Shown here piece after piece: positions 1 through 10,137 of a stretch of 64,000 nt of DNA; positions within the stretch are counted from its first letter, which is position 1, and each line of letters opens with the position of its first letter. The stretch is taken from the NCBI GenBank assembly GCA_027922465.2, contig BQMF02000822.1:28547-92546 (forward strand). Reading direction: 5' to 3'. A program made the translations under genes and the position numbers. Source of the stretch: Turritopsis dohrnii. Its lineage: Eukaryota; Cnidaria; Hydrozoa; Anthoathecata; Oceaniidae. The notes below the pieces were generated by a model. The model was not told the DNA's origin. It worked only from the letters and a program-made list of their open reading frames with translations, and did no database searches.

Positions 1-447
1 GCGCAGAATTTGCGGCGGGTCGGTAAAACATTTTCCGATCTCTTCCAAATTTTGAACTCATCACAAATATATAGGTTTTTGAATTTTGTGGAATTCTTTG
101 AAGGAGAAGATTCGAAACTATAGGGTGGTCATAAGAATATCCCGACAAATGAATTTATCACAGAGAAAACACACACAAAATTCCCTAAGAGGAGGGGGGG
201 AGGGGAGATAAAAAAAGAGAATATAAGCTATTTTTTGCAGCATCCTCGGCATCTCCAGTCTACGTCAGGATTGTCAAACACGCGTTTTGGTATCTGTTCG
301 CTTTTTTTATGGTACCATTCTTTGCAAATAGTACACTCTACCATATCGTATTAATGTTGTTTGAGTCTGGGTCGTAAGGATTTCTACAAGAGCAAAACAG
401 TTCAACTAAATGCATTTTCTCCTTACATCGATTTAATCTTTTGCAGT

Positions 448-596
448 TGTTATGATCAGCACTAAAGGTGTGTGTAGTGTCTAAAGTCTGCTATTCCAAT
501 AAAGATGTCCTATATATATACAAAGATAATCAAGGCCAAAGCTCTTAGTGAGCGAGACCAATATACAAAATGGTAGCCTAAGTCATAATCATAACA
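448..596 (-). repeat. 3' LTR of the gypsy element
   Basis: A 149-bp direct repeat with TG...CA termini, almost identical to 5300-5448. It is preceded (on the minus strand) by the polypurine tract. Confidence 0.95.
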
Positions 597-604
597 TTCC
601 CCCT
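597..604 (-). promoter_or_regulatory. Polypurine tract of the gypsy element
   Basis: On the minus strand the 8 bases AGGGGGAA abut the 3' LTR, the expected place for plus-strand priming in LTR retroelements. Confidence 0.7.
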
Positions 605-754
605 ACGCAATAATAATAAATAAAATTCTATTTATGTAATATTTTCTGTGTATAATTAAAATCCCTCCAAAAAAAATTTTTTTTTCATATGTTTTGTAAT
701 TGTGTATCAGTGTACATTTTGTGATCAGCGTCTGTTGTCTATTTCAACAATTAT

Positions 755-2065
755 TTACTGTCTGTATCGGGCGGGCTTAACAACTAGCCTTCCTGAACGA
801 GTTCTCATTTCATCTTTCGTGTTGGGTACTTCAATGTTGACTTCTTCTTCAGTGTTGGATGTTTCTTCGCAGGCGTCTTGGATGGTTTCATTGCTTGGAG
901 ATGGTATTTCAATGTTGCTTGCTGAGTTGTTGAGTATGATGTCATCCTGATCATGTTCCAATTTGATGTTGATATCGCTGTTTGATGGAATCAAGTGTCG
1001 TCGATTCCTTCGAATGGTGGTGTCCTTGTCAGTGTGGATGTTGTACGAGCGAGGGGCAGTGTGGTGTTTGTTTACCACTACTCCCATTCGATCCCATTGA
1101 GTGGAGTTCTTGTCACGGAATCTGACTACATCACCAGTTTTCAAAGGTGGCAGATTTGTGAAGTGTTTGTAATGCTGATCTTGAGGTTGAGAGGTTGTCG
1201 TGGTTTCGAATTTCGGAATCAGAGTCCTGGGGTGTCTGTTCATCAGTGCATATGCTGCAGAGGAGTTTGTGCTGTTGAATGATGTTCGGAGGGCGAGCAT
1301 TGCTAGGTATGGATCTGAACCGTCTTTATTGCATTTTCGGAGTGATTGTTTGATGGTTTGTATCGTCCGCTCAACCAGGCCGTTGCATTGAGGATACTCA
1401 GGGCTGGAGGTTTTGTGGTGAAAGTCCCATTGCTTGCCGAATTGTCGGTAAAGTCGAGATGAGAATTTTGGGCCATTATCGCTGATGACGACGGATGGTA
1501 TACCATGACGGCTGAAGATGCTTTTTGTGTAGTTGATTACCGTTTTGGATTTGGCGTTTGGAATTTTGATCACCTCGAAGTACTTGCTGGTGTAGTCTAC
1601 TACAACGAGAAAGGTTTTGTTAAAGAGAGTGAACAGATCAGTACCCACCTTAACCCATGGCCTACTAGGAATATCGTGCTGAATCAAACTTTCCCGCATT
1701 TTGCACTTTCGTAACTTTTGGCAAGAGTCACAGTTTCTTATCATTTCAGACAGTTCTTCATTCATGTTTGGCCAGAATAAAGTAGAACGAGCATTATATT
1801 TAGTACGTTCAATATCCAAGTGTCCTGCATGAAGAATTCTCTTGATTTCTTTCCGAAGATTACCTGGGATTACAATACGTGTTCCTTTCATAACGAGTCC
1901 ATCAATGACGGTAAGTTCATTGCGGTGGTTGAAATAAGGCTTGATCTCATCAGGTACAAGGGATCGATCCTCAGGCCAGCCAGCTTGAATCATGGTAACG
2001 GGTTTTGACATTGTTGGATCATGGCGGGTTTCTTCTTTGATTTGATTCATTCGATTTGTACTCAC
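755..2065 (-). CDS. Integrase portion of gypsy pol (open 436-codon frame)
   Basis: This is the only long intact piece of the element's pol. It carries an HHCC zinc-binding motif (His79, His82, Cys112, Cys115) followed by a D,D35E catalytic core (Asp143, Asp196, Glu232) and a basic, low-complexity C-terminal tail ending just inside the 3' LTR side. Integrases of this type join retrotransposon cDNA ends to the host chromosome. In the intact parent it would be cleaved from a longer Pol polyprotein. Here it is separated from RNase H by a frameshift near 2160 and is unlikely to be made in normal stoichiometry. The annotated start is only the first Met in the open frame. Confidence 0.9.
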   Translation of the reverse strand: MSTNRMNQIKEETRHDPTMSKPVTMIQAGWPEDRSLVPDEIKPYFNHRNELTVIDGLVMKGTRIVIPGNLRKEIKRILHAGHLDIERTKYNARSTLFWPNMNEELSEMIRNCDSCQKLRKCKMRESLIQHDIPSRPWVKVGTDLFTLFNKTFLVVVDYTSKYFEVIKIPNAKSKTVINYTKSIFSRHGIPSVVISDNGPKFSSRLYRQFGKQWDFHHKTSSPEYPQCNGLVERTIQTIKQSLRKCNKDGSDPYLAMLALRTSFNSTNSSAAYALMNRHPRTLIPKFETTTTSQPQDQHYKHFTNLPPLKTGDVVRFRDKNSTQWDRMGVVVNKHHTAPRSYNIHTDKDTTIRRNRRHLIPSNSDINIKLEHDQDDIILNNSASNIEIPSPSNETIQDACEETSNTEEEVNIEVPNTKDEMRTRSGRLVVKPARYRQ

Positions 2066-2088
2066 GGGTAAGCTTGAGACGACAGCGT

Positions 2089-3559
2089 TTACCTGTGATG
2101 TGACTTCCTTCTTCTTTTAGCTCTGAAGTGTCTGTACCTGATGGTGCTCGACTCAATGTGTCTGACAAAATCAAGTCCTTTCCTGGTATAATTAACTTTA
2201 GAATCATACTTTTGCAGCTGCAATAGAAATCGTTGAATTCTGGGTGGTGCGTCATTAATGTTGTAATTGAAGATGGTTTTTAGCGATTTGTGGTCACTGT
2301 CTACGTTGAATTGACGGGCATAAAGATATTCATGAAGGCTGGTGCATCCAAAAACAATGGCGAGAGTTTCACGTTCGAGTGGGCAGTAATTCTTTTCAGC
2401 AGGGGTACAAGCTCTTGACTTGAATGCGATTGGATGCCAACCATCAGGGTATTGCTGTTCGAGTGTCGCTCCCAGTCCGACTTTGGATGAGTCACATGTT
2501 ATCTTGGTTGGGAGTTGTGGGTCAAAAAATTTCAACGATATGTCTCTACTTATAATTTCTTTAATTCTTTCAAATTGTTTCACGTGATTTGGGGTAAAGT
2601 TCCAAGCGATGTTCTTTTTTAGCAGTTCGCGAAGTATTGCAGTTTCCTCTGATAGCTTTGGGATGAACTTGGCGAGGTAGGCTGTCATACCAAGGAATCG
2701 TTGGAGATCGGCTTTGCAGGTTGGTGTAGGTAATTTAACGATTGCATGAGCTTTCTCTGGACATGGTGATATGCCTTCTTCTGAAATTTGGTGTCCAAGG
2801 AAAATTAATCTGTCAACGCAAATTTTGCATTTCGCTTTATTCAGTCTGAGTCCGGCATTGCGAGTTTTTTCGAGTACTTTGATGGTTCTGTCACGAAGTT
2901 CTGCTTTTGTTGCACCCCAAACGATGATGTCGTCTTGGCTGTTACGAGCACCTTCACATCCTTCGATAATTTCGGCAACGTTCTGTAGAAATATTTCGCT
3001 TGCACTATGGATTCAGAATGGGAGACGTTTTGTATTTGTATCTGCCGAAAGGAGTAGCAAATGTCAATAGTTTCGAGGATTCTGCATCAACTTTGATTTG
3101 CCAGTAGCCGCTTGAAGCATCTAATTTCGAGAAGTATTTAGCACCCTTCATTTCTGCAAACAGTTCCTCTGCAGTGGGTAGCTTGAAATGATGTCTCTTT
3201 ATAGCTTTATTAAGATCTCTTGGGTCAATACACATTCTTAGCTTACCGTTGGGCTTCCTTGCTACTACGATTTGGTTAACCCAGTCAGTAGGTTCTGTGA
3301 CTGGTTCGATTACGTTAAGTCTCATCATTCTATCAAGTTCTTCCTTTACCTCATCTTTTAACGCAATAGGTATTTTCCTGGAAGAGTGAACCACTGGTGG
3401 TACGGTTTCATCAATAATTATACGGTGTACCTTTGGAAGCGTTCCAATCTCATCAAAGCAATCATCATACTGTTCTAGAATATCATTAGTCATGTCTATG
3501 GTATGAACTCTTTGAATCAGATTAAGTCTCTCACATGCTTTTAACCTAAGTATTGGCAC
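2089..3559 (-). pseudogene. Reverse transcriptase and RNase H of gypsy pol, broken
   Basis: The frame from 3559 carries the RT fingers and palm (motifs RKPNGKLRMCIDPRDLN and FSKLDASSGYWQI). Near 3035 the frame shifts, with an in-frame stop just after. The RT then continues to an active-site region read as SQDDIIVWG, where the first residue of the usual aromatic-X-D-D box is Ser. RNase H follows from 2688 (KITCDSSKVGLGA, YCPLERETLA, DHKSLKTI) and shifts frame again near 2160. Each of these would stop polyprotein synthesis. This is known gypsy biology with visible damage. Confidence 0.9.
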
Positions 3560-4468
3560 AGAGTCAATGTCTACTATTACAAACTATAACGGGTATAACT
3601 TTCCCAAGTGCTTTATATTAAGGATGCAGCGTCCTGTCACAGGAATTGTGGAGCCATTATACGCAGTAAGTTTCATGTTAGAGTTTCTAAGCGAGGGTTG
3701 AGATAAAACTTTATTAAATTGTTTGTGTGAGATGACGTTCACTTGTGCCCCCGAATCAATTTTAAAACAGATATCTGTGTCATTTGTATTCAGATTAACT
3801 TTCCACTCATTGTTCTCAGAAATGGAGTCTATATGGTACTCATCCTCTTCATTTTCATGTGTTTCAGTGTTTTTAAGTTCAATCGAGTCAAGAAAAAAAT
3901 CGCTTGAATCATTTGTTTCAACAGTATTAACTTTTTGAGGATTGTATGAGGTTTTTGATTGACAAACTTTAGAGAAATGGTTTGACCTTTTACACTTGTT
4001 ACAAATTTATCCATAAGCTGGTCATGATCCCCTTCTGTGGGATCCCTCACAGTATCTACAGTTTTCTATCATTGCACGGTCGGTCCTTTGAATATTGTTA
4101 TTAGAGGATGGTTTCTTAATAGAGTCAATTTCTGCGACTTCTTGCCTAAGTTCCTTCACATGATTCCTTGTTTGTTCAGCTGAATTCCCTAGCAGTAGGG
4201 CTTTGGATAGGTCTAAATCTGGCTCCCTTAACATACGTTCCCTCAGCCTTTCATCACTTATCCCTATGATAATTGTGTCTCTTATTAAAGAGTCCTTTAA
4301 CTCTTCAAATTCACAGTCACTTGATAGTCTCTTCAGTTGGATAACAAACTCATGGAAGGATTGCCCTTCCCTTTGTTTGTATGTAAAGAATTTATGCCTT
4401 ACTAATGTTGAAAGGAAGGTAACCGCTCGTTCTATTAGTTACACAGACCCAGTTCAAAGGAAAACTCC

Positions 4469-4540
4469 GAACCAGGCGGGATTTGAACCCACGACCTAGG
4501 AATTCTAGTCCTATCGCTCTACCAACTGAGCTACCGGTTC
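4469..4540 (-). ncRNA. tRNA-like SINE head (left arm)
   Basis: This 72-nt block folds as a tRNA cloverleaf: 7-bp acceptor stem, D arm, a 7-nt anticodon loop reading AGA, and a T arm with GGTTCAAATCC as B box. It is the mirror of 4814-4885. Confidence 0.7.
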
Positions 4541-4813
4541 ATGGTATTCAATCCTCATTATCGATATGTAACTAGTGTTGCAGAGAAATCCATCTCCGAC
4601 GTGATGTTATTGTGATTCGCGTTGGAATCCACCAACTACTACGATCACGAGACCTTGTATCACTGATTCGATGCTCGTATGCTCCAAGTTATCTCGTGAT
4701 AACTCGTGATCGTAGTAGTTGGTGGATTCCAACGCGAATCACAATAACATCACGTCGGAGATGGATTTCTCTGCAACACTAGTTACATATCGATAATGAG
4801 GATTGAATACCAT

Positions 4814-4885
4814 GAACCGGTAGCTCAGTTGGTAGAGCGATAGGACTAGAATTCCTAGGTCGTGGGTTCAAATCCCGCCTGGTTC
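4814..4885 (+). ncRNA. tRNA-like SINE head (right arm)
   Basis: It starts GAACCGGTAGCTC and ends CTGGTTC, with A box TAGCTCAGTTGG and B box GGTTCAAATCC. An AGA anticodon would mean serine, but the long variable arm of tRNA-Ser is missing and there is one extra base before the anticodon stem. A SINE promoter head is therefore more likely than a working tRNA gene. No intron and no encoded CCA is seen. Confidence 0.7.
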
Positions 4886-5285
4886 GGAGTTTTCCTTCGA
4901 ACTGGGTCTGTGTAACTAATAGAACGAGCGGTTACCTTCCTTTCATACTATGAAGGAGCGAAACCTTGTATCACTTACTAATGTTACATTTTTCTTAGGC
5001 AAACAGTGTTCATCAAACTTTTTGATCAGAAGGTCAAAGTCCATATTGTCTTCATTTCTCTCAAAGGCAAAAGTGTTATAGATTTCCCTTCCTTGGGGTC
5101 CTATGCATGTGAGAAGAATACTTGACTTAACTTTATTGTCTTTTTGATCCTTTTCTGTTGCTGCCAAGTAAAAATCCAACTCCTGCTTCCATCTTTTCCA
5201 ATGTTCCCTGAGGTTTCCATCAAATTGCATCTGACTCGGTGGAGTGAATGTGTTCAGATCCATTCTTCATTCATCAAATTATTTT

Positions 5286-5299
5286 TACTTCCGACACCA
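5286..5299 (-). promoter_or_regulatory. Primer-binding site of the gypsy element
   Basis: Directly inside the 5' LTR the minus strand reads TGGTGTCGGAAGTA. This complements the 3' end of a tRNA and matches the usual tRNA-Leu site with one mismatch. The tRNA identity is from memory. Confidence 0.6.
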
Positions 5300-5448
5300 T
5301 GTTATGATCAGCACTAAAGGTGTGTGTAGTGTCTAAAGCCTGCTATTCCAATAAAGATGTCCTATATATATACAAAGATAATCAAGGCCAAAGCTCTTAG
5401 TGAGCGAGACCAATATACAAAATGGTAGCCTAAGTCATAATCATAACA
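5300..5448 (-). repeat. 5' LTR of the gypsy element
   Basis: A 149-bp LTR starting TGTTATGATC and ending ATAACA. It would carry the promoter for minus-direction transcription. It abuts target duplication GCAGT at 5449-5453. Confidence 0.95.
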
Positions 5449-7454
5449 GCAGTGTAGTTCTGGAAATCGTGTCAACTTGTTTTCTTTCAAGCATTGCAGC
5501 AGATGCTTCTCATTATGGATTAATCGTAGCAGATATTTCTTGGATTCTCCTGATAAGCTATGTTAGTGGCAAAGGCTATTGCATAAATTTTTTAGCCACA
5601 ATCATACTAATTCTTTGGTTAAGACTAATTCTTGCTCTTCACAGAATGAATAAGCGGAAATTTGACGGATGACATCGAAATATCATTTATTACGAGCTAA
5701 GCTGTCATAAAGATAGTGCGTTTGGTCAGGGATATGTTAAAGCGTAGCTGGATGCAGAGCAAGATTCGACAAACAAAAATGTTCATTGAATTTCTTTTGT
5801 TTTAAGAAAACAAAGACGGTCCTATGTGTGTTGTCAAAAATGGCGGCCAAGCGGCATGAAGCGATCAAAATGATAAGTCACAAAAAGCCACTTTTTACTT
5901 CATCTATACGTTTTCTGTACAATCTCAGTTCAGATAGACTTTTGTGAAAGAAGCTTTTAGACTTTTAAACCAGATTTAAATTGTATCCTGCCTTATAAGG
6001 ATGATAAACAGCCATTTATAGCCTTGCACAGAGCGAAATCTGTTGGTGTTATATCGATGGAAGGAGGAATTCCCTGATAACCTGCTAATTGTCAAAGCAA
6101 GATAAAGCATTAAATTTATCAAATCAGGGAAGACCACGATCTCCCACAACTTTCATTTTTCTGGGGCATATATCAACGCCATTTTCTTTTCGTCTATATC
6201 TTTTTCCGTCACTTTAATCACGTGATTTTCACTAAATTCTTGTATGTCATGTGATATTATTCTGAAGTGCAAGGATACCTGTAATGAAATTGTAGAAATT
6301 TTCTATTTCAAAACAAACGAAAACTCGGTATGAATATCTACTATGTGCAAGAAATCGCTTCGTTTTACTGTGGTTATGGCTGAGTGTGTCACTGACACTG
6401 ACTGCTTCAATTTTCTTTACTATGTTTGTCTATTTTCATATGATTTTGCATTTTCAGATGTAGATGTGTTGAGATGTATGTAGACATGAAGTAGTAAGCT
6501 TTTATCTATAAGAAATATGCAGTCATGTTTTTGTTTTTAGATTGCGCATGAAATATTTAAAAAAAATACAAACACTGTCTTTCTAAAATACTTAAATGAG
6601 TGGCAAGAGGAGACAATGACTGTGTCAGGGACAAAAACAGATATAGCAGAGTTTTGAAAGTATTAGAATTACTGGTGATTAATGTTCTTGCTTATATAAA
6701 TCAATGATAAAAATTCCTGACTTGATATTGTAATTATTCTTTTATTTGATTCCTCTAATAATTTAAGTGAAGAATGGTAGGCTAGATATGTAGCTACCCC
6801 TTTTATTGCGGTTTATATATCTGCATTTCAATGCATTCCTTCAATCATCAAGCTTGAGCCTTTGTTATTTTACTTAGATGGAATTGAAGACTGTTTGTCC
6901 AATAAACTGAATCTTTTGTAAGCAAATAGTGCGCAGTTGATAATCCCAGCTTAGAACGATATGTTCAATGAAAGAAAGTTAATTGTTGTCAAGTCAGATA
7001 TGATAACTGGCAAAGCATGGAAATACAAGATGACGTATAGACGGATTTCGTGTGACGCATCATGTTGTCGTTCCCAGTCTCATGCGCGGTTTTGGAGGCA
7101 AAAAAACATAAAGAAACACGGAAAATGTATGAGAAATATTGAATAGACCTCCAAATATGCAAATAAAACTTAGCCATCTTTGTTTTTGAAAATGTAAGAG
7201 CAACAAAGCCTTGTAAAATATTGTTTTCTTGCGCTCGATGACTCTGCTTCGAAAAAAAATTGGCATTCATTAAATTATAGTTGATCAAGAAAAAATATCG
7301 TTTGATTGAAAATTTTTATTCTCCCAATCAGATTTAAGTATTGCTTAACAAACACGTGAAGCTTTGCAATCTTTTTTAATCATGTTTTGAAAGCGTGGTT
7401 ACAAAAAATAAAAATCTTCCATTTCCAAACACGTGCATTCGTTTTCAACATAAA

Positions 7455-7637
7455 ATGGTGTGGGAAACATACTCTGGATATTATAAAAACTTAGAAAATG
7501 GTAATAAAGCACAGCATGTTAAGAAATTGACTCTCAGCAATGGTGAACTACTTCAAGACACATACAGCATTTCAGATGGTTGGGTTTCTGTTGCTCAATT
7601 ACCAGACGTCAATTGGCCAGACACATACAATTACCCA
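7455..7637 (+). CDS. Orphan 61-codon exon, resembling YqaJ/SWIM-type transposon proteins
   Basis: ATG at 7455 opens a 61-codon frame ending at a strong donor, CCA|GTGAGT. Motifs HVKKLTLSNGELLQD and LPDVNWPDTYNY recall the N-terminal part of invertebrate transposon-associated proteins with YqaJ nuclease and SWIM zinc-finger domains. That recollection is not verified. No following exon is visible before the nested MITE, so this is probably a truncated remnant carried by the 5.6-kb TIR element. Confidence 0.45.
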
Positions 7638-9250
7638 GTGAGTTAAGAACAAATTAAAGGAAAATGTCATTACAGGCTTATAATTTCTTTATATCTACAA
7701 GATTCAAGATATTTACATATATGATATGAAAAGACCAAGCAAATTCTGCTGTGTTAAGACATCAGATTTTACAACTAATGAAAAATCAATGTTTGGAGCT
7801 AAAAGATTGAATTGGAAATTCCGGTGCAGAAAGTAATTTTTTTGATTCTTTGAAACATGTTTGTATCGAAACACATTTTCATTCTTGATATTGATTATAG
7901 CTTTTTTCAATCTGTGATTTTCTTTAATGCTGCGTCAAAGATCAATTCGATATTTTGAAAGCATGGCATTACTACTATTCAAATCATGTTTGGTTGATTG
8001 TAGTTCTTCATTTGTAGCTGCAATCTTCATTAAGGCTGTCCTTGTCTAAAAAAATACAATGTTTAAAAAACTTTAGCAAGAACAAAAAATTAGAATGAAT
8101 GTACAAAAGAAAGCTTCACAAGCTTTTCACTTAAAAAATAAGATATCACTGATCACTGTGTATAAATCAGATGTTCTTTTTCAAGTTAGCAAAAAAAATA
8201 CTATGACAAAGACATTAGCAAAAATGGAACTTTTCTTTTCAGAACAGTTCTTGGAAAACACGAAGATGGATTAAACTTGTCATTACACTTTTTGCCTATT
8301 AAAAAGAAAGTATGAACACTTCATAGTTTGTTTCACACGATAATGGAAAATTGCCATCTTTATTCATATGTTCATTGAACCTAAGCCAAATATATTTGTT
8401 GTGTTATGCAGTATTGACACTGTGTTGAGGTACAACAAACTAGAATAGTTGAGAAATAATTAAATTACAAAGCTGAATTTCCTTAAAAAATTGAAAAAAT
8501 AAGATTTAGATTATCTGATACGAAGTGAGCACTGCACAATCTAGCATTTTCAATGTCTGCATCTGTTTAAGGCCACTCATTTCTCTTTAGTTTACTAACC
8601 CATTACCTTTCCTTTTGATCATCTCTTTTCTTTGGTGGAAAGCGACAGAAAATCAACTCAGAAGAGCTTGTTTTTCTGTCTGTACATCCATATGCACAGC
8701 ACGAACTTCGAATAATGATATATTTTCATACACATATGAAAAAAATTTAGAAATTACAAGTAAGTGAGCATTTATAACCTTCGCATGTACTGTTTCGCTG
8801 CAAAAATGGTGGCGGCAATCAATTTGTTTTGCCTCCACTTTTTTGCGCATGCGTGTTGCGCTTTGAAAAATGTAAACACAGAAATCCGTCTATAAGAGAG
8901 AGAATAGACCTCAATAATGTTATTGCTGAAAAAGTGTTATCAAAGAGATAAAAATGCTGATTTTGGATGTTTTATTTTTCAGTTATGGGTGAATATATAC
9001 TTTTGTGTTGATCCAAATTGCCTGCACATTACAGAAAATATATTCTCATGTAAAAAATAAGAAAAATGCTATTAACCGTCACTTCTTTTAATGAACAAAT
9101 AAACACATGGTTTCAAACCCATTTTTGCTGTGCCTAAAAAACGTGGTTATATTCTCTGAAATGTAGTAGCTATGTCTTCTTGTATATCATACTGTTTAGT
9201 ATTATTTCATTGTATTTTACATATACATTGTCTATTTTATTTCGTATTAA

Positions 9251-10137
9251 GGATACAGTATACGTTTTGAGCATAGTTTTTTAAAATTCATTTTTTTTGC
9301 CAACTATGAATAAATATTTGTTATATTATATAACACTGAAAAGCATTTTTTATAAGCTATCGAATGATATTAATGTTATTTGAAAATTTTGTACTAGTAA
9401 AAATGTAGAAGGCTTGGAAATTTTACACCCCGTCTTCACAAAAGCAACTCCATTTACAAAACTACTTAGTTTCCAGTGCTCATTCCACTCTTGTCAGAAT
9501 CACAAAAGATGTGGGTAAAAACGGTTTTTTTTTAATTTTTTGAAAAAGCCTCATTTTCAAGTTATTTCATTTTTCCTGAAAAGTGAATTTTTTCCGTCCA
9601 AACTTTAACTTTATTTACTAATAACTTGGGAATGGTTCACTTTTCGGAAAAAAAAACAAAAACCGGTTTTAGAAAAATCTATATGCTTGAACATGGTGGC
9701 AGTCTCCTTAGCAGAGCTGTTTTAGTTTTGTAAATGGGACTCAAAATGTAGTAGGAACCGTGTTAAAAAACGAACACTGCGAAAAAGCGTTTTAAAAGTT
9801 TTGCAAAAGATCACACCTTCAACATGATCAAGACATAGATTAACACATTGGCTGGTGATACTATTATTAACAATATTTTAAACAGATGTCCATTTAAATT
9901 ATGATGTTCATTCAAAGAAAAAATTAAAAAAAACGTGTTTACAAAAAATGTACGAAAGGTCAATCGAAGAAAACCACGATTAATGAATGAGAAAAACTTT
10001 TATTTGGAAATAAACAACTTTTCTGTAAAAAAATCATAAAATCAACTTTACCACTGAAAAATTCAGACTTTTTTAGGTAGATTGCTGAAAAAAAATTTTT
10101 TTTTGTTTTTTTGATGTATGGAACGTATACTGTATCC
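9251..10137. mobile_element. 887-bp MITE with TTAA target duplication
   Basis: Perfect 16-bp terminal inverted repeats (GGATACAGTATACGTT) lie between TTAA at 9247-9250 and TTAA at 10138-10141. TTAA duplications are typical of the piggyBac and Kolobok superfamilies. The termini do not start with CCY, so Kolobok is the better guess. It has no ORF and is nested inside the TIR element 5727-11345. Confidence 0.85.

Larger units (their letters stand above)
4410..4973. mobile_element. Foldback insertion: two tRNA-derived SINE heads in inverted orientation
   Basis: Arms 4410-4651 and 4703-4944 (242 nt each) are nearly perfect reverse complements around a 51-bp loop. A 29-bp tail (4945-4973) resembles the loop sequence. 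The insertion interrupts gypsy gag and is flanked by copies of CTTACTAATGTT (4398-4409 and 4974-4985), a target duplication of up to 12 bp. Each arm holds a tRNA-like block with Pol III A and B boxes. It could be a head-to-head SINE dimer or a foldback DNA element that captured a SINE head. The long duplication favours LINE-type target-primed insertion. Confidence 0.85.
3560..5263 (-). pseudogene. Gag and protease region of the gypsy element, split and mutated
   Basis: Gag begins with ATG at 5263 and is open to about 4974, where the foldback SINE pair (4410-4973) interrupts it. It resumes at about 4409. Near 4050-3960 a CCHC-type zinc-knuckle region contains two in-frame stop codons. The retropepsin active site lies at about 3756-3739 (motif DSGAQVNVIS), which fixes the family as an aspartic protease. 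A further break near 3590 separates it from RT. None of this is expected to give functional Gag. Confidence 0.85.
448..5448 (-). mobile_element. Ty3/gypsy LTR retrotransposon, complete but defective
   Basis: Two 149-bp LTRs (448-596 and 5300-5448) begin TGTTATGATC and end ATAACA, and I see only one difference between them (T/C near 489 and 5339). The element is flanked by a 5-bp target duplication GCAGT (443-447 and 5449-5453). Transcription direction is minus, so the 5' LTR is the right-hand copy. The order gag, protease, RT, RNase H, integrase is that of Ty3/gypsy elements. Near-identical LTRs indicate a young insertion, yet gag-pol is broken by stops, frameshifts and a 564-bp nested insertion. 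It may therefore have been copied as a defective element or mobilised in trans. It inserted into the transposon-type gene at 228-11765. Confidence 0.95.

Noticed and set aside
2771..3070. Plus-strand frames across the gypsy element
   Set aside because: Antisense shadows of pol; the minus strand carries recognisable RT motifs.
4814..4885. Functional tRNA-Ser gene
   Set aside because: Cloverleaf is good, but an AGA anticodon without a long variable arm is not a normal tRNA-Ser, and the mirrored copy inside a foldback insertion points to a SINE.
7930..8045. Minus-strand coiled-coil-like exon (acceptor TTTTTTTAG, about 36 codons)
   Set aside because: Composition is suggestive, but it is short, isolated and on the opposite strand to the exon at 7455, so not annotated.
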